Positions 1 to 6,404 of a DNA stretch of 7,371 bases are shown here, one piece after another. A program made the translations under genes and the position numbers. Every line of letters begins with the position of its first letter. The first letter of the stretch is position 1. The stretch covers positions 1-7,371 of the forward strand of contig CALMNY010000269.1 of assembly GCA_937872125.1 (NCBI GenBank), read 5' to 3'. The stretch is from an uncultured Candidatus Competibacteraceae bacterium. GTDB lineage: Bacteria > Pseudomonadota > Gammaproteobacteria > Competibacterales > Competibacteraceae. The notes beneath the pieces are model-generated. The model was given only the letters and a program-made list of their open reading frames with translations, was not told the origin of the DNA and did not search any database.

Positions 1-1
1 C

Positions 2-100
2 CGGCATCGCCTGACGCCCGCCGCCGCCCGCCGGTTTCACGCCGACTTGCAGGCGTTGCTGGCCTCGCATCTGGAGTTACAGACCCGCCATGACGCTTGA
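2..100 (+). CDS. 3' end of an unidentified gene (partial, runs off left edge)
   Basis: The frame starting at base 2 stays open until TGA at 98-100. Its codons end almost always in G or C, as in the neighbouring genes, which suggests real coding sequence. The visible 32 residues begin RHRLTPAAARRF and are predicted to be mostly helical and amphipathic. I do not recognise the family: a helical C-terminal tail of a regulator or enzyme is equally possible. Its last 11 bases overlap the start of the next gene at 90, so the two are probably co-transcribed and translationally coupled. A competing frame (from base 1) also stays open, to TGA at 91-93, but its codon use is less gene-like. Confidence 0.45.
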   Translation, partial: RHRLTPAAARRFHADLQALLASHLELQTRHDA

Positions 101-1232
101 TCGTCCGACCCTCGCCCGGTTGCGGGAACAGGCTGGGCAGGCGCGGCAGGCCGGCCACTACGCGCAGGCCGCGCACCTGGAGCGGCAGGCGGTGGAACTG
201 GCCGAAACGCTTGGCCTGGCCGGCGAGCGGGTTCGGGCGCTGCTGTGGCAAGGCTACAGCCTGCGGCAGGCCGGCGAAGACGATCTGGCGCTGGCTGCCT
301 TGCTGCAAGCGATCAACGAACCCACGCTGACCGTTGACCCAGCCGACCGGTTCGGCGCCTTGATCGCCATTCTCCACATCAGTCTGGAACGTAAACCCGT
401 CCGTTTTTGCCGGGCGCTGCTGGAACAGGGACGGCGGGAGTTGGCGGAAGCACGCCAGCCGTGGTCGGCGCCGCTGGATTTCCTGGAAGGCGAGCTGGCC
501 TATCGGCAGGGAGAGTTCGCGGCGGCCTGGAACTGGCACGAGCGCGCTTGGGCCGGCCGGCGGGACGCCCATCCCCGGCTGACGCCGGCGACGCATCTGT
601 GGGCGTTGTGCCGCACTGCTTTTCGCCGCCGCGAACCGGCTGAAGTCGAACGACTCGCCCATCACCTGCAGGAATTGCGCCCGAACGCGGCCCTGGAGCG
701 ACCACTGGTCCTGCGGGCGCGGTGGCTGGCTTGGCGAGCACAAGGCGCCGCCGCCGATCCCACACCGGTCGAACAGGCGCGAACGTTGCTGACGAGGGCG
801 ACGGCAGAGCGCGAACCTCGGGATTTTGGCGCGCGGCTTGAGGCATTGCGGGTGCTGGCGCTGGCCGGTGACTGGGATCCGATCACCGCCGATTTGCGCC
901 AAAAACCCCTGCATCCTGCTACGTTCGAAACTGCGCTCGGGTTGGGCGACCTGGCGCTCGGCCGGGCGCGGGCGGCGCTGGGATTGCCGGCGGTGGATGA
1001 TGATTATGGTGAACCGGCTGTTGACGCTTTGCCGGTCGCGCCGAATTCCGACCGGGTTGCCGCTGTACTTGATGAAGCAGAACAGGATTATCGGGAGGCG
1101 GCACGCTTCGCCGAGGAGCAGGACCAGCGGTTGCAAACCCGCTGGTACGGCGATACGGTCCGGGAGCGGCAAGCGCGTCTGAACCGGCTGCATTCCCTTG
1201 CTGATTCAAGAGAATCCGAAAATCCATCATAG
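90..1232 (+). CDS. TPR-like helical repeat protein, function unknown
   Basis: This 380-residue soluble protein has no signal peptide or membrane segment and is rich in Ala, Leu, Arg and Glu. The N-terminal part reads as degenerate tetratricopeptide-type helix pairs: residues about 6-40 (AGHYAQAAHLERQAVELAE), 46-76 (ALLWQGYSLRQAGEDDLALA) and 133-156 (GELAYRQGEFAAAWNWHERA). The middle (about 165-300) is also helical. A Pro/Asp-rich linker (about 300-320) leads to a charged helical tail (322-375) that could be a short coiled coil. TPR folds usually mediate protein-protein contacts; no catalytic motif is visible. The ATG at 90 has GGAG at 73-76, a rather long spacing, and overlaps the upstream gene. 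The stop lies nine bases before the type IIL restriction enzyme gene, so an accessory role for that enzyme is a fair guess from position only. Confidence 0.8.
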   Translation: MTLDRPTLARLREQAGQARQAGHYAQAAHLERQAVELAETLGLAGERVRALLWQGYSLRQAGEDDLALAALLQAINEPTLTVDPADRFGALIAILHISLERKPVRFCRALLEQGRRELAEARQPWSAPLDFLEGELAYRQGEFAAAWNWHERAWAGRRDAHPRLTPATHLWALCRTAFRRREPAEVERLAHHLQELRPNAALERPLVLRARWLAWRAQGAAADPTPVEQARTLLTRATAEREPRDFGARLEALRVLALAGDWDPITADLRQKPLHPATFETALGLGDLALGRARAALGLPAVDDDYGEPAVDALPVAPNSDRVAAVLDEAEQDYREAARFAEEQDQRLQTRWYGDTVRERQARLNRLHSLADSRESENPS

Positions 1233-1241
1233 GTTGTATCG

Positions 1242-4202
1242 GTGACCACCCCCGCTGAAATCGCTGAATTCATCCGGGTTTGCCGCGAGAGTACGCTCAC
1301 CGAGCGCAGCGGCTCCCAGAGTCATTTCATCGCCCTGTGTCGCCTGTTGGGCCTCAAGCCCCCGCTGGAGGAAGACCCGCGCGGGGAGTGGTTCACCTTC
1401 GAGAAGGGGGCGAAGAAGACCGGCGGCGGCGAGGGGTGGGCCGATGTCTGGCGCCGGCATTGCTTCGCCTGGGAGTACAAAGGCAAGCACAAGGATTTGC
1501 CGGCGGCGCTTCGGCAATTGCAGCAGTACGCCCTGGCGCTGGAAAACCCGGTGCTGCTGATCGTCTCGGACATGGAGACGATTGAGATTCACACCAATTT
1601 CCCGAACACGGTCAACGCCACCCATCGGCTGACGCTGGACGATCTGGCCGATCCCGCCCGGTTGAATCTCCTGCGCTGGGCGTTTCTGGAACCGGAGCGG
1701 TTGCAGCCGACCCGGACGCGGGAGGCGGTGACGCAAACCGCCGCGACGCTGCTGGGCGGTCTGGCGCAGAGCCTGCGCCAGCGCGGTCATGCGCCGCAAC
1801 CGGTCGCGCATTTCATGACCCGGCTGCTGTTCTGCCTGTTCGCCGAGGACATCGGGCTGTTGCCTGATGGGTTGTTCAGCACGCTGGTGGAGGAATCGCG
1901 ACGGGCGCCGGCGGACTTTCCAGGTTTGGCCCGCGATCTGTTTCGAGCGATGCGCCAGGGTGGGCGATTCGGGTTTGAACGGATTGCCTGGTTCAACGGC
2001 GGGTTGTTCGATGACGAGGATTGTCTGCCGCTGGAACCGGCCGATTTGGACACGCTGCATTCGGCAGCGGCGCTGGACTGGTCGGCGATTGAGCCGGCGA
2101 TTTTCGGCACGCTGTTCGAGCGGGGCCTGGACCCGGACAAGCGGTCGCAACTGGGCGCGCACTATACCGATGCGGCCTCCATTCGCCGGCTGGTCGAGCC
2201 GGTGATTCGTGACCCGCTGTGGGCGGAATGGGCGACGGTCAAGGCCGATATAGCCGAGCTGCTGGCCGCGAAGAAGCCCAAACGAATCCAAGCTGAACAG
2301 GCGTTGCAGGGTTTTCTGGAACGGTTGCGGACGTTCCGGGTGCTGGACCCGGCGTGTGGTTCGGGCAATTTTCTCTATGTGGCGCTGCGGACGCTCAAGG
2401 ACCTCGAACATCAGGTGATGCTGGAGGCCGAGGCGCTGGGCCTGCAACGCGGATTTCCCACCGTTGGCCCGGAGGCCGTTCTGGGGATCGAACTCAATCC
2501 CTACGCGGCAGAACTGGCGCGGCTGACGGTGTGGATCGGCGAGATTCAATGGATGCTCGGCCACGGCTACAGCCTGAACGACCAGCCGATTCTGAAACCG
2601 TTGAGTACCATCGAATGCCGGGATGCGTTGTTGACGATGAATGAATTCCCCCCCTGCCAAGGGGGGGTGGCCCGAAGGGACGGGGGGGTATCCGACGAGT
2701 CGAACCACCCCGGCGCTTCGCGCCACCCCTCCTTTGCCAAGGAGGGGAATTTCGTGCAAGAGGCTGCGTGGCCCACCGCAACGGTCATTGTGGGAAATCC
2801 GCCGTTTTTGGGGGACAAAAAGCAGTTAGCCATCCTGGGCGACGCCTATATGGCAGCCTTGCGCCAGGTTTATCAAGGCCGGGTTCCCGGCGGCGCTGAT
2901 CTGGTTTGCTACTGGTTCGAGAAAGCGCGGGCGCAAATTGAAGCTGGACAGGCGCAACGGGCTGGCCTCGTGGCGACGAATTCGATTCGCGGTGGGCAGA
3001 ACCGCAAGATATTGGAGCGCATCCGAGAAACCACAACGATTGTCCACGCTTGGTCGGATGAACCCTGGATCAATGAAGGGGCAGCGGTCAGAGTGTCGCT
3101 GGTGGGGTTTGGAGAGGGCGAAACTGAGGGGATTTTGAATGGCCAACCGGTTGCGCAAATCTACGCTGATCTGACTGGGCAGTCTCTTGATGCCAATAGC
3201 AGTTGTATGGATCTGACACAAGTCAAACGATTGGTAGAAAACGCCAAAATATCATTCATGGGGGTTACGAAATCAGGTCCGTTTGATATTTCTGGAAACT
3301 TGGCTCGCGCATGGCTAAAGCAACCCAATCCGCATGGAAAGCCAAACAGCGATGTACTCTTTCCATCCGTAAATGGCCAGGATTTGGCACAGCGGTTATC
3401 CGATAGTTGGATCATTCATTTCGGAGAAAAAAATGCCGTAGAGGCTGCTTTGTATGAGGCTCCTTACAATTATGCGTTAAGCCAAGTCAAGCCCGAACGT
3501 TTGAAGAGCAAGACACTGAAAAACAGGGAAATCTGGTGGCGCTTCGAGCGTGCGCGCCCAGAAATGTTCATGGCCTTCGGGGAGCGAGTTCGTTATATCG
3601 CTACAAGCATGGTAGCCAAGCATCGATTCTTCGTTTGGCTAAGCCGTTATGTAGTTCCAGAAAACGTGGTGATTGTCTTCGCCCGTTCCGATGACACCGC
3701 CTTCGGTATCCTGCATTCCCGGTTTCACGAACTTTGGGCATTGCGCCTCGGCACCAGCCTTGAAGACCGCCCCCGCTACACCCCGACCACCTGCTTCGAG
3801 ACCTTCCCCTTCCCTGCCGGCCTGACGCCCAACATCCCGGCCAGCGCCTACGCCGATGATCCCCGCGCTCAGGCCATTGCCGACGCGGCTCGACGTCTCA
3901 ACGAGTTGCGCGAGAACTGGCTGAATCCCCCGCAATGGGTGGATCGGGTTCCCGAAGTTGTGCCGGGTTATCCCGACCGCGTGATTCCAAAGCCCGAACA
4001 CGCCGCTGAATTGAAGAAGCGCACGCTGACGAATCTTTACAACCAGCGCCCGGCTTGGCTGGATCATGCCCATCGCGCCCTCGATGAAGCAGTCGCCGCC
4101 GCTTACGGCTGGCCCGCCGACTTAAGCGAGGACGAGGTATTACGTCGGCTGCTAGCCTTGAATCGGGAACGAGCAGGGAATTTTCAGGTCATTCCGCCGT
4201 AA
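1242..4202 (+). CDS. MmeI-like type IIL restriction-modification enzyme (nuclease + N6-adenine methyltransferase)
   Basis: A single 986-residue chain should both cut DNA and methylate adenine in its target, using S-adenosylmethionine. The N-terminal nuclease site is D68-X9-E78-Y-K80 (in ADVW and WEYKGKH), the same D-X9-E-X-K spacing as reported for MmeI. A helical connector follows (about 125-300). The gamma-class methyltransferase has GAHYTD (305-310, motif X-like), DPACGSGNFL (369-378, motif I), GIELNPYAAELA (415-426) and NPPF (519-522, motif IV). The target recognition region spans about 630-860 and ends at FETFPFP (852-858), followed by a helical C-terminus. MmeI itself is about 919 residues. 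Part of the extra length is a 37-codon repeat insertion at residues 468-504. The start is GTG, with AGG at 1231-1233, nine bases after the TPR gene; the N-terminus TTPAEIAEFIRVC fits the family. No separate methylase is required in this class. The recognition sequence cannot be read from the protein. Confidence 0.9.
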   Translation: MTTPAEIAEFIRVCRESTLTERSGSQSHFIALCRLLGLKPPLEEDPRGEWFTFEKGAKKTGGGEGWADVWRRHCFAWEYKGKHKDLPAALRQLQQYALALENPVLLIVSDMETIEIHTNFPNTVNATHRLTLDDLADPARLNLLRWAFLEPERLQPTRTREAVTQTAATLLGGLAQSLRQRGHAPQPVAHFMTRLLFCLFAEDIGLLPDGLFSTLVEESRRAPADFPGLARDLFRAMRQGGRFGFERIAWFNGGLFDDEDCLPLEPADLDTLHSAAALDWSAIEPAIFGTLFERGLDPDKRSQLGAHYTDAASIRRLVEPVIRDPLWAEWATVKADIAELLAAKKPKRIQAEQALQGFLERLRTFRVLDPACGSGNFLYVALRTLKDLEHQVMLEAEALGLQRGFPTVGPEAVLGIELNPYAAELARLTVWIGEIQWMLGHGYSLNDQPILKPLSTIECRDALLTMNEFPPCQGGVARRDGGVSDESNHPGASRHPSFAKEGNFVQEAAWPTATVIVGNPPFLGDKKQLAILGDAYMAALRQVYQGRVPGGADLVCYWFEKARAQIEAGQAQRAGLVATNSIRGGQNRKILERIRETTTIVHAWSDEPWINEGAAVRVSLVGFGEGETEGILNGQPVAQIYADLTGQSLDANSSCMDLTQVKRLVENAKISFMGVTKSGPFDISGNLARAWLKQPNPHGKPNSDVLFPSVNGQDLAQRLSDSWIIHFGEKNAVEAALYEAPYNYALSQVKPERLKSKTLKNREIWWRFERARPEMFMAFGERVRYIATSMVAKHRFFVWLSRYVVPENVVIVFARSDDTAFGILHSRFHELWALRLGTSLEDRPRYTPTTCFETFPFPAGLTPNIPASAYADDPRAQAIADAARRLNELRENWLNPPQWVDRVPEVVPGYPDRVIPKPEHAAELKKRTLTNLYNQRPAWLDHAHRALDEAVAAAYGWPADLSEDEVLRRLLALNRERAGNFQVIPP
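2643..2753. repeat. 111-bp palindromic repeat inserted in frame in the type IIL gene
   Basis: The element starts GAATTCCCCCCCTGCC and ends AAGGAGGGGAATTTC. The reverse complement of the right half matches the left half along most of its length, including inner segments GTGGCcCGAAGgG and GTGGCgCGAAGcG, with the centre near GACGAGTC (about 2695-2702). It is therefore one long imperfect hairpin. Its length is exactly 37 codons and it carries no stop in the gene's frame, so residues 468-504 (Pro/Gly/Arg-rich, for example PCQGGVARRDGG) come from the repeat. It lies between methyltransferase motifs I and IV, where relatives have a short variable link before the strand leading to NPPF. C/G-tract palindromes around TTGCCAAGG are a common dispersed repeat type in proteobacteria and cyanobacteria; family membership here is from memory and unverified. 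Confidence 0.85.
3181..3480 (+). other. Low-GC segment over the target recognition domain
   Basis: By direct count, bases 3181-3480 hold 132 G or C out of 300 (44%). Sample 60-base rows on either side (2101-2160 and 3781-3840) each hold 42 of 60 (70%). The segment covers residues about 647-746 of the type IIL enzyme, in the part expected to read the DNA target. The reading frame is continuous through it. The simplest reading is that this specificity segment was acquired by recombination from a lower-GC donor; strong constraint on the protein sequence is a weaker alternative. Confidence 0.6.
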
Positions 4203-4203
4203 G

Positions 4204-4320
4204 CGTTCACCCCCTCCCCCCAACCCCCTCCCACGTAGGGGAGGGGGAGTTCAGCAACTCACTGTTTCACAAGGCTCCCTCCCCCCTTGCGGGGGAGGGC
4301 TGGGGAGAGGGGTGTGAACG
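4204..4320. repeat. 117-bp palindromic repeat between convergent genes
   Basis: Terminal inverted repeats CGTTCAC (4204-4210) and GTGAACG (4314-4320) enclose two C/G hairpins. The first has 9-bp arms 4224-4232 and 4239-4247 around a 6-base loop; the second has 9-bp arms 4277-4285 and 4291-4299 around a 5-base loop. The two halves are also reverse complements of each other with a few mismatches, so the whole can fold as one long hairpin. It fills nearly the entire gap between the restriction gene (stop at 4202) and the convergent yceI gene (stop at 4334). There is no T-run after either hairpin, so it is not a classical intrinsic terminator, but such a structure could still end or protect transcripts from both sides. 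Confidence 0.8.
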
Positions 4321-4333
4321 GTTACATTCCCGC

Positions 4334-4921
4334 CTATTCCTTGATGGCTTCAACGGCGATATCAATACGCACCTCGTCGCTCACGTTCGGCGCGTATTTG
4401 CCGGCGTTGAACTCGGAGCGTTTGACCACCGTATAGGCGTTGGCGCCAATCGCGTCCTTTTTGAACATCGGATGCGGCATGGCCTGGAATGAGGTCACGG
4501 TCAGCGTCACCGGCTTCGTCACGCCTTTCAAGGTCAGGTTGCCTTCGACCTTCACCGGCTTGTCGCCCTCAAAGACCACTTTGGTTGATTTGAACGTGGC
4601 GGTCGGGTACTTCGCGGTATCGAGAAAATCCTCGCCTTGGATGTGCTCGTCGAAGGTCCCATAGCCCGTATCCACTGACTTGGTGTCAATCACGATATCA
4701 ACCGCACCCGTCTTGGCTTCCTTGTCCAGGATGATGTTGCCGGTCGTCTTGTTGAAACGGCTCAACTGCGTCGAATAACCGAAGTGGCTATACGAGAACC
4801 GGGGGAACGTGTGGGTCCCATCCAGCACATAGGTTTCCGGCGCCGCCAGGGCAGGCGTGGTGGCAGCGGTCGTCACGGCAGCCAGCGCGAGAGCGGCGGA
4901 GAGGACGGTCAGTTTTTTCAT
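4334..4921 (-). CDS. yceI: YceI-family periplasmic protein (second copy)
   Basis: This 195-residue protein is predicted to be exported by Sec. It begins MKKLTVLSAALALAAV and has a likely signal peptidase site after PALA (residues about 23-26). The mature part shows the YceI pattern: YVLDGTHTFPRFSYSHFGYS at its start, then DTKSVDTGYGTFDEHI, DFLDTAKYPTATFKST and GNLTLKGVTKPVTLTV, ending in a beta strand VRIDIAVEAI. The family forms a lipocalin-like beta barrel that binds a polyisoprenoid chain in structurally studied members; the ligand here is unknown. Length matches E. coli YceI (about 190). The frame is open 25 codons further upstream, but the ATG at 4921 is chosen because GGAG lies eight bases before it and a normal signal peptide starts there. 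It follows the other YceI gene by 28 bases and is the last gene of the operon. Confidence 0.92.
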   Translation of the reverse strand: MKKLTVLSAALALAAVTTAATTPALAAPETYVLDGTHTFPRFSYSHFGYSTQLSRFNKTTGNIILDKEAKTGAVDIVIDTKSVDTGYGTFDEHIQGEDFLDTAKYPTATFKSTKVVFEGDKPVKVEGNLTLKGVTKPVTLTVTSFQAMPHPMFKKDAIGANAYTVVKRSEFNAGKYAPNVSDEVRIDIAVEAIKE

Positions 4922-4949
4922 GGCAATACTCCGATGAGGGTTGGAAAGG

Positions 4950-5528
4950 TTATTCGCCAGCATTGGCGGTGATGCGGAACTGAATCTGAACGTCATTGGC
5001 GACCACGTCGAACTTCGCCCACGGCCCCTCGCCGATGGCGAAATCCCCGCGACGGAGGGTAAATCGGCCCTCGAATACGCCGGCCTTGCCCTGCGCGGTG
5101 AAAGTCGCCGGAACGACGACGTCCTGGGTCTTGCCCTTGATCGTCAGTTGACCGGCGGCTTCATAGCGGTGGTCGCCCAGCGCCTTGACGCTGCGGGTCT
5201 CAAAACGCGCCGTCGGGAACGCCGGGATGTTGAACCAAACCTTGCCGGCCACTTCCTGATCGCTCTCAGCGGATCCGGTATCAATGCTCGCCAGGTCAAC
5301 ATCCACGGTGGCGTTGGCCGCTTCCGGGCGCTCCGGATCGAAACTCAATTGTGCAGTGAAGCGATTAAATTTCCCGTCCATGGTCACGCCCATCTGCTGG
5401 TAAGCGAAGGTGATGGCGCTCTGGTCGGCTTGCACCTGGCGGTATTCGGCGGCATGGCTGCTCCAGGGCAGGGCCGCGGCCAGCGTCAGGGCAAGGATCA
5501 TCGGTTTCAGAGTCGGTTTCATGGTCAT
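4950..5528 (-). CDS. YceI-family periplasmic protein (first copy, b561-linked type)
   Basis: This 192-residue YceI-like protein has a signal peptide (MKPTLKPMILALTLAAALPW, likely cut after SSHA). The mature chain starts AEYRQVQADQSAITFAYQQMGV and contains the family landmarks FNRFTAQLSFDPERPEAA, VDLASIDTGSAESDQE, WFNIPAFPTARFETRSV and GQLTIKGKTQDVVVPATF. It is clearly different in sequence from the second copy, so the pair is an old duplication or two separately acquired paralogs. Two ATG codons are possible: 5528 overlaps the b561 stop as ATGA, and 5522 lies two codons later; both give a working signal peptide. The overlap favours translational coupling to cytochrome b561. A role in periplasmic isoprenoid or quinone binding next to a membrane electron carrier is inferred from family and context only. 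Confidence 0.9.
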   Translation of the reverse strand: MTMKPTLKPMILALTLAAALPWSSHAAEYRQVQADQSAITFAYQQMGVTMDGKFNRFTAQLSFDPERPEAANATVDVDLASIDTGSAESDQEVAGKVWFNIPAFPTARFETRSVKALGDHRYEAAGQLTIKGKTQDVVVPATFTAQGKAGVFEGRFTLRRGDFAIGEGPWAKFDVVANDVQIQFRITANAGE

Positions 5529-6067
5529 GGTTCCAGGTTTCGGGCGGGCAACATGCGCGTCAGCACGTCGTCCCGGTCAATAAAATGGTGCTTCAGGGCG
5601 GCGCCGATGTGACCGATCAGCACCACGACAAAGAACAGGTTGAGGCTCAGGTGAACGGTCTGCAGCAGATCGCCCAGTTCCCGATTCTTATCCAGCAGGT
5701 CGGGAATGGGCAGCACGCCGAACCAGACGGTCTGGAACCCCTTGGCCGAACTCATCAGCCAGCCCGACAGCGGAATGGCGATCATCAGCGCATACAGCAG
5801 AACGTGGCCGGCATGGGCGGCGAGCTGCATCACCCTGGGCATGTGCTCGGGTAGCGGAGGCGGACGATGGGTCACACGCCAGGCCAGGCGCACCAGCACC
5901 AACAAAAACACCGTCACGCCCGCCCATTTGTGCCAGGCGTAAAGTTGCAATTTCTGGGGCGACAGTGGCAGGTCCTGCATGTAAAAGCCCAGCGCCAACA
6001 GCCCGAACAGCAGCAGGGCGATTAGCCAGTGCAATGCTTTTGCAACCGGGGTGTAGTGCGTCGTCAC
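5525..6067 (-). CDS. Cytochrome b561 family membrane protein (YceJ-like)
   Basis: This 180-residue inner-membrane di-heme b-type cytochrome has four predicted membrane helices: residues about 12-29, 48-64, 85-105 and 136-158. Candidate heme ligands are His13 (in ALHW), His46 (in AWHKWAG), His139 (in TVHL) and His153 (in IGHIGAALKHHF), the pattern of bacterial b561 proteins such as CybB and YceJ. These proteins pass electrons between quinol and a periplasmic partner. The frame stays open upstream to 6250, but the GTG at 6067 is chosen because AAGGAGG ends six bases before it and because the protein then begins MTTHYTPVAKALHW, as family members do. Its stop overlaps the start of the first YceI gene (ATGA), so b561-YceI-YceI form one operon, as with yceJ-yceI in E. 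coli. Confidence 0.92.
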   Translation of the reverse strand: MTTHYTPVAKALHWLIALLLFGLLALGFYMQDLPLSPQKLQLYAWHKWAGVTVFLLVLVRLAWRVTHRPPPLPEHMPRVMQLAAHAGHVLLYALMIAIPLSGWLMSSAKGFQTVWFGVLPIPDLLDKNRELGDLLQTVHLSLNLFFVVVLIGHIGAALKHHFIDRDDVLTRMLPARNLEP

Positions 6068-6069
6068 GG

Positions 6070-6189
6070 TCAACCTCCTTCGTTCGGTAGAAAGGCGTAG
6101 GCATCCATGGCGAGTACGTAATCGGTGATGCCGGCATGGAAGCGTTCGATCCGGGCCGAGTCGCCAGCGGCGCCGAACGCTGCCCAAAA
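6070..6189 (-). pseudogene. 3' remnant of a truncated gene upstream of cytochrome b561
   Basis: A 39-codon open stretch reads FWAAFGAAGDSARIERF, then HAGITDYVLAMDAYAF, and ends at TGA (6070-6072). That stop is two bases before the b561 start, the usual spacing inside an operon. Codons end mostly in G or C as in true genes here. An in-frame TAA (6190-6192) closes it on the 5' side, and the only internal ATG is ten codons or so from the end, so no intact protein can start within it. This suggests the tail of an operon gene whose 5' part was lost. I cannot name the parent protein. It could instead be a chance open frame. Confidence 0.4.
6074..6080 (-). promoter_or_regulatory. Strong Shine-Dalgarno for cytochrome b561
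   Basis: On the - strand AAGGAGG is followed by six bases and then GTG at 6067. This near-perfect ribosome binding site decides the start of the b561 gene over the longer open frame. It also lies inside the last codons of the upstream remnant ORF. Confidence 0.8.
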
Positions 6190-6343
6190 TTAGATGGCCA
6201 CAGTGTAGCCTTACCGACTGGCGTGAAATAGCCGACAATTGGCAAATCATTATTGCTGAATGAGCAACAATAGACCGACTGGAGACAAGGGCGTCCCTCA
6301 GAGGCTATCCAAAAACTGAATATTATTAAATCAATGGGTTATG
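6190..6343. other. AT-richer intergenic stretch, probable control region of the b561-YceI operon
   Basis: No convincing gene is seen. The stretch contains TTGCT-5-AGCAA (6253-6267), a small inverted repeat that could be an operator, and an AT-rich patch around 6310-6335. No promoter with good -35 and -10 boxes at proper spacing stands out on the - strand. On the + strand a short open run ending at TGA 6261-6263 reads LTDWREIADNWQIIIAE; it might be a decayed gene end but is too short to claim. The change in composition at about 6190 coincides with the broken end of the remnant ORF. Confidence 0.35.
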
Positions 6344-6404
6344 TGTAGGAGCGGCCTTGGCCGCGATTGCTGACCCTCCTATCGCGGCCAAGGCCGCTCC
6401 TACA
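6344..6404. repeat. REP/BIME-like perfect 24-bp inverted repeat
   Basis: The left arm 6344-6367 begins TGTAGGAGCGGCC and is the exact reverse complement of the right arm 6381-6404, with a 13-base spacer between them. Each arm contains its own near-palindrome GCGGCC-TT-GGCCGC, so the arms can fold singly or together, as in paired REP elements (BIMEs). The TAGGAGCGGCC core resembles REP sequences known from pseudomonads and xanthomonads; this comparison is from memory. It lies between the start of the b561 operon and the 3' end of the decarboxylase gene, where it could stabilise the 3' end of the latter's mRNA. Confidence 0.9.

Noticed and set aside
379..846. 155-codon - strand open frame inside the TPR gene
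   Set aside because: Its Pro/Ala/Arg-rich composition is typical of antisense shadows, whereas the + strand frame shows helical repeats.
1227..2759. 510-codon open frame on the - strand opposite the restriction enzyme gene
   Set aside because: It lies fully antisense to a gene with clear nuclease and methyltransferase motifs. It is Gln/Arg-rich with no recognisable domain, as expected for a shadow frame in GC-rich DNA.
1242..4202. Methylase component of a BREX (PglX) or DISARM system
   Set aside because: The protein keeps an intact D-X9-E-X-K nuclease site and MmeI-like layout, and no other BREX or DISARM gene is visible in the window. It cannot be fully excluded without sequence to the left.
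4224..4299. Intrinsic terminators at the GC hairpins
   Set aside because: Strong stems are present but neither strand has a T-run after them, so classical terminators are not supported.
4941..5612. 223-codon + strand open frame opposite the first YceI gene
   Set aside because: It is antisense to a well-supported YceI gene with signal peptide and family motifs, and the product resembles no protein I know.
6190..6263. End of a + strand gene (LTDWREIADNWQIIIAE)
   Set aside because: It is too short, has no upstream continuation in a gene-like frame and no recognised family.
6344..6404. CRISPR or phage attachment site
   Set aside because: There are only two copies in inverted orientation and no direct repeat-spacer series. 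The structure fits a REP pair better.
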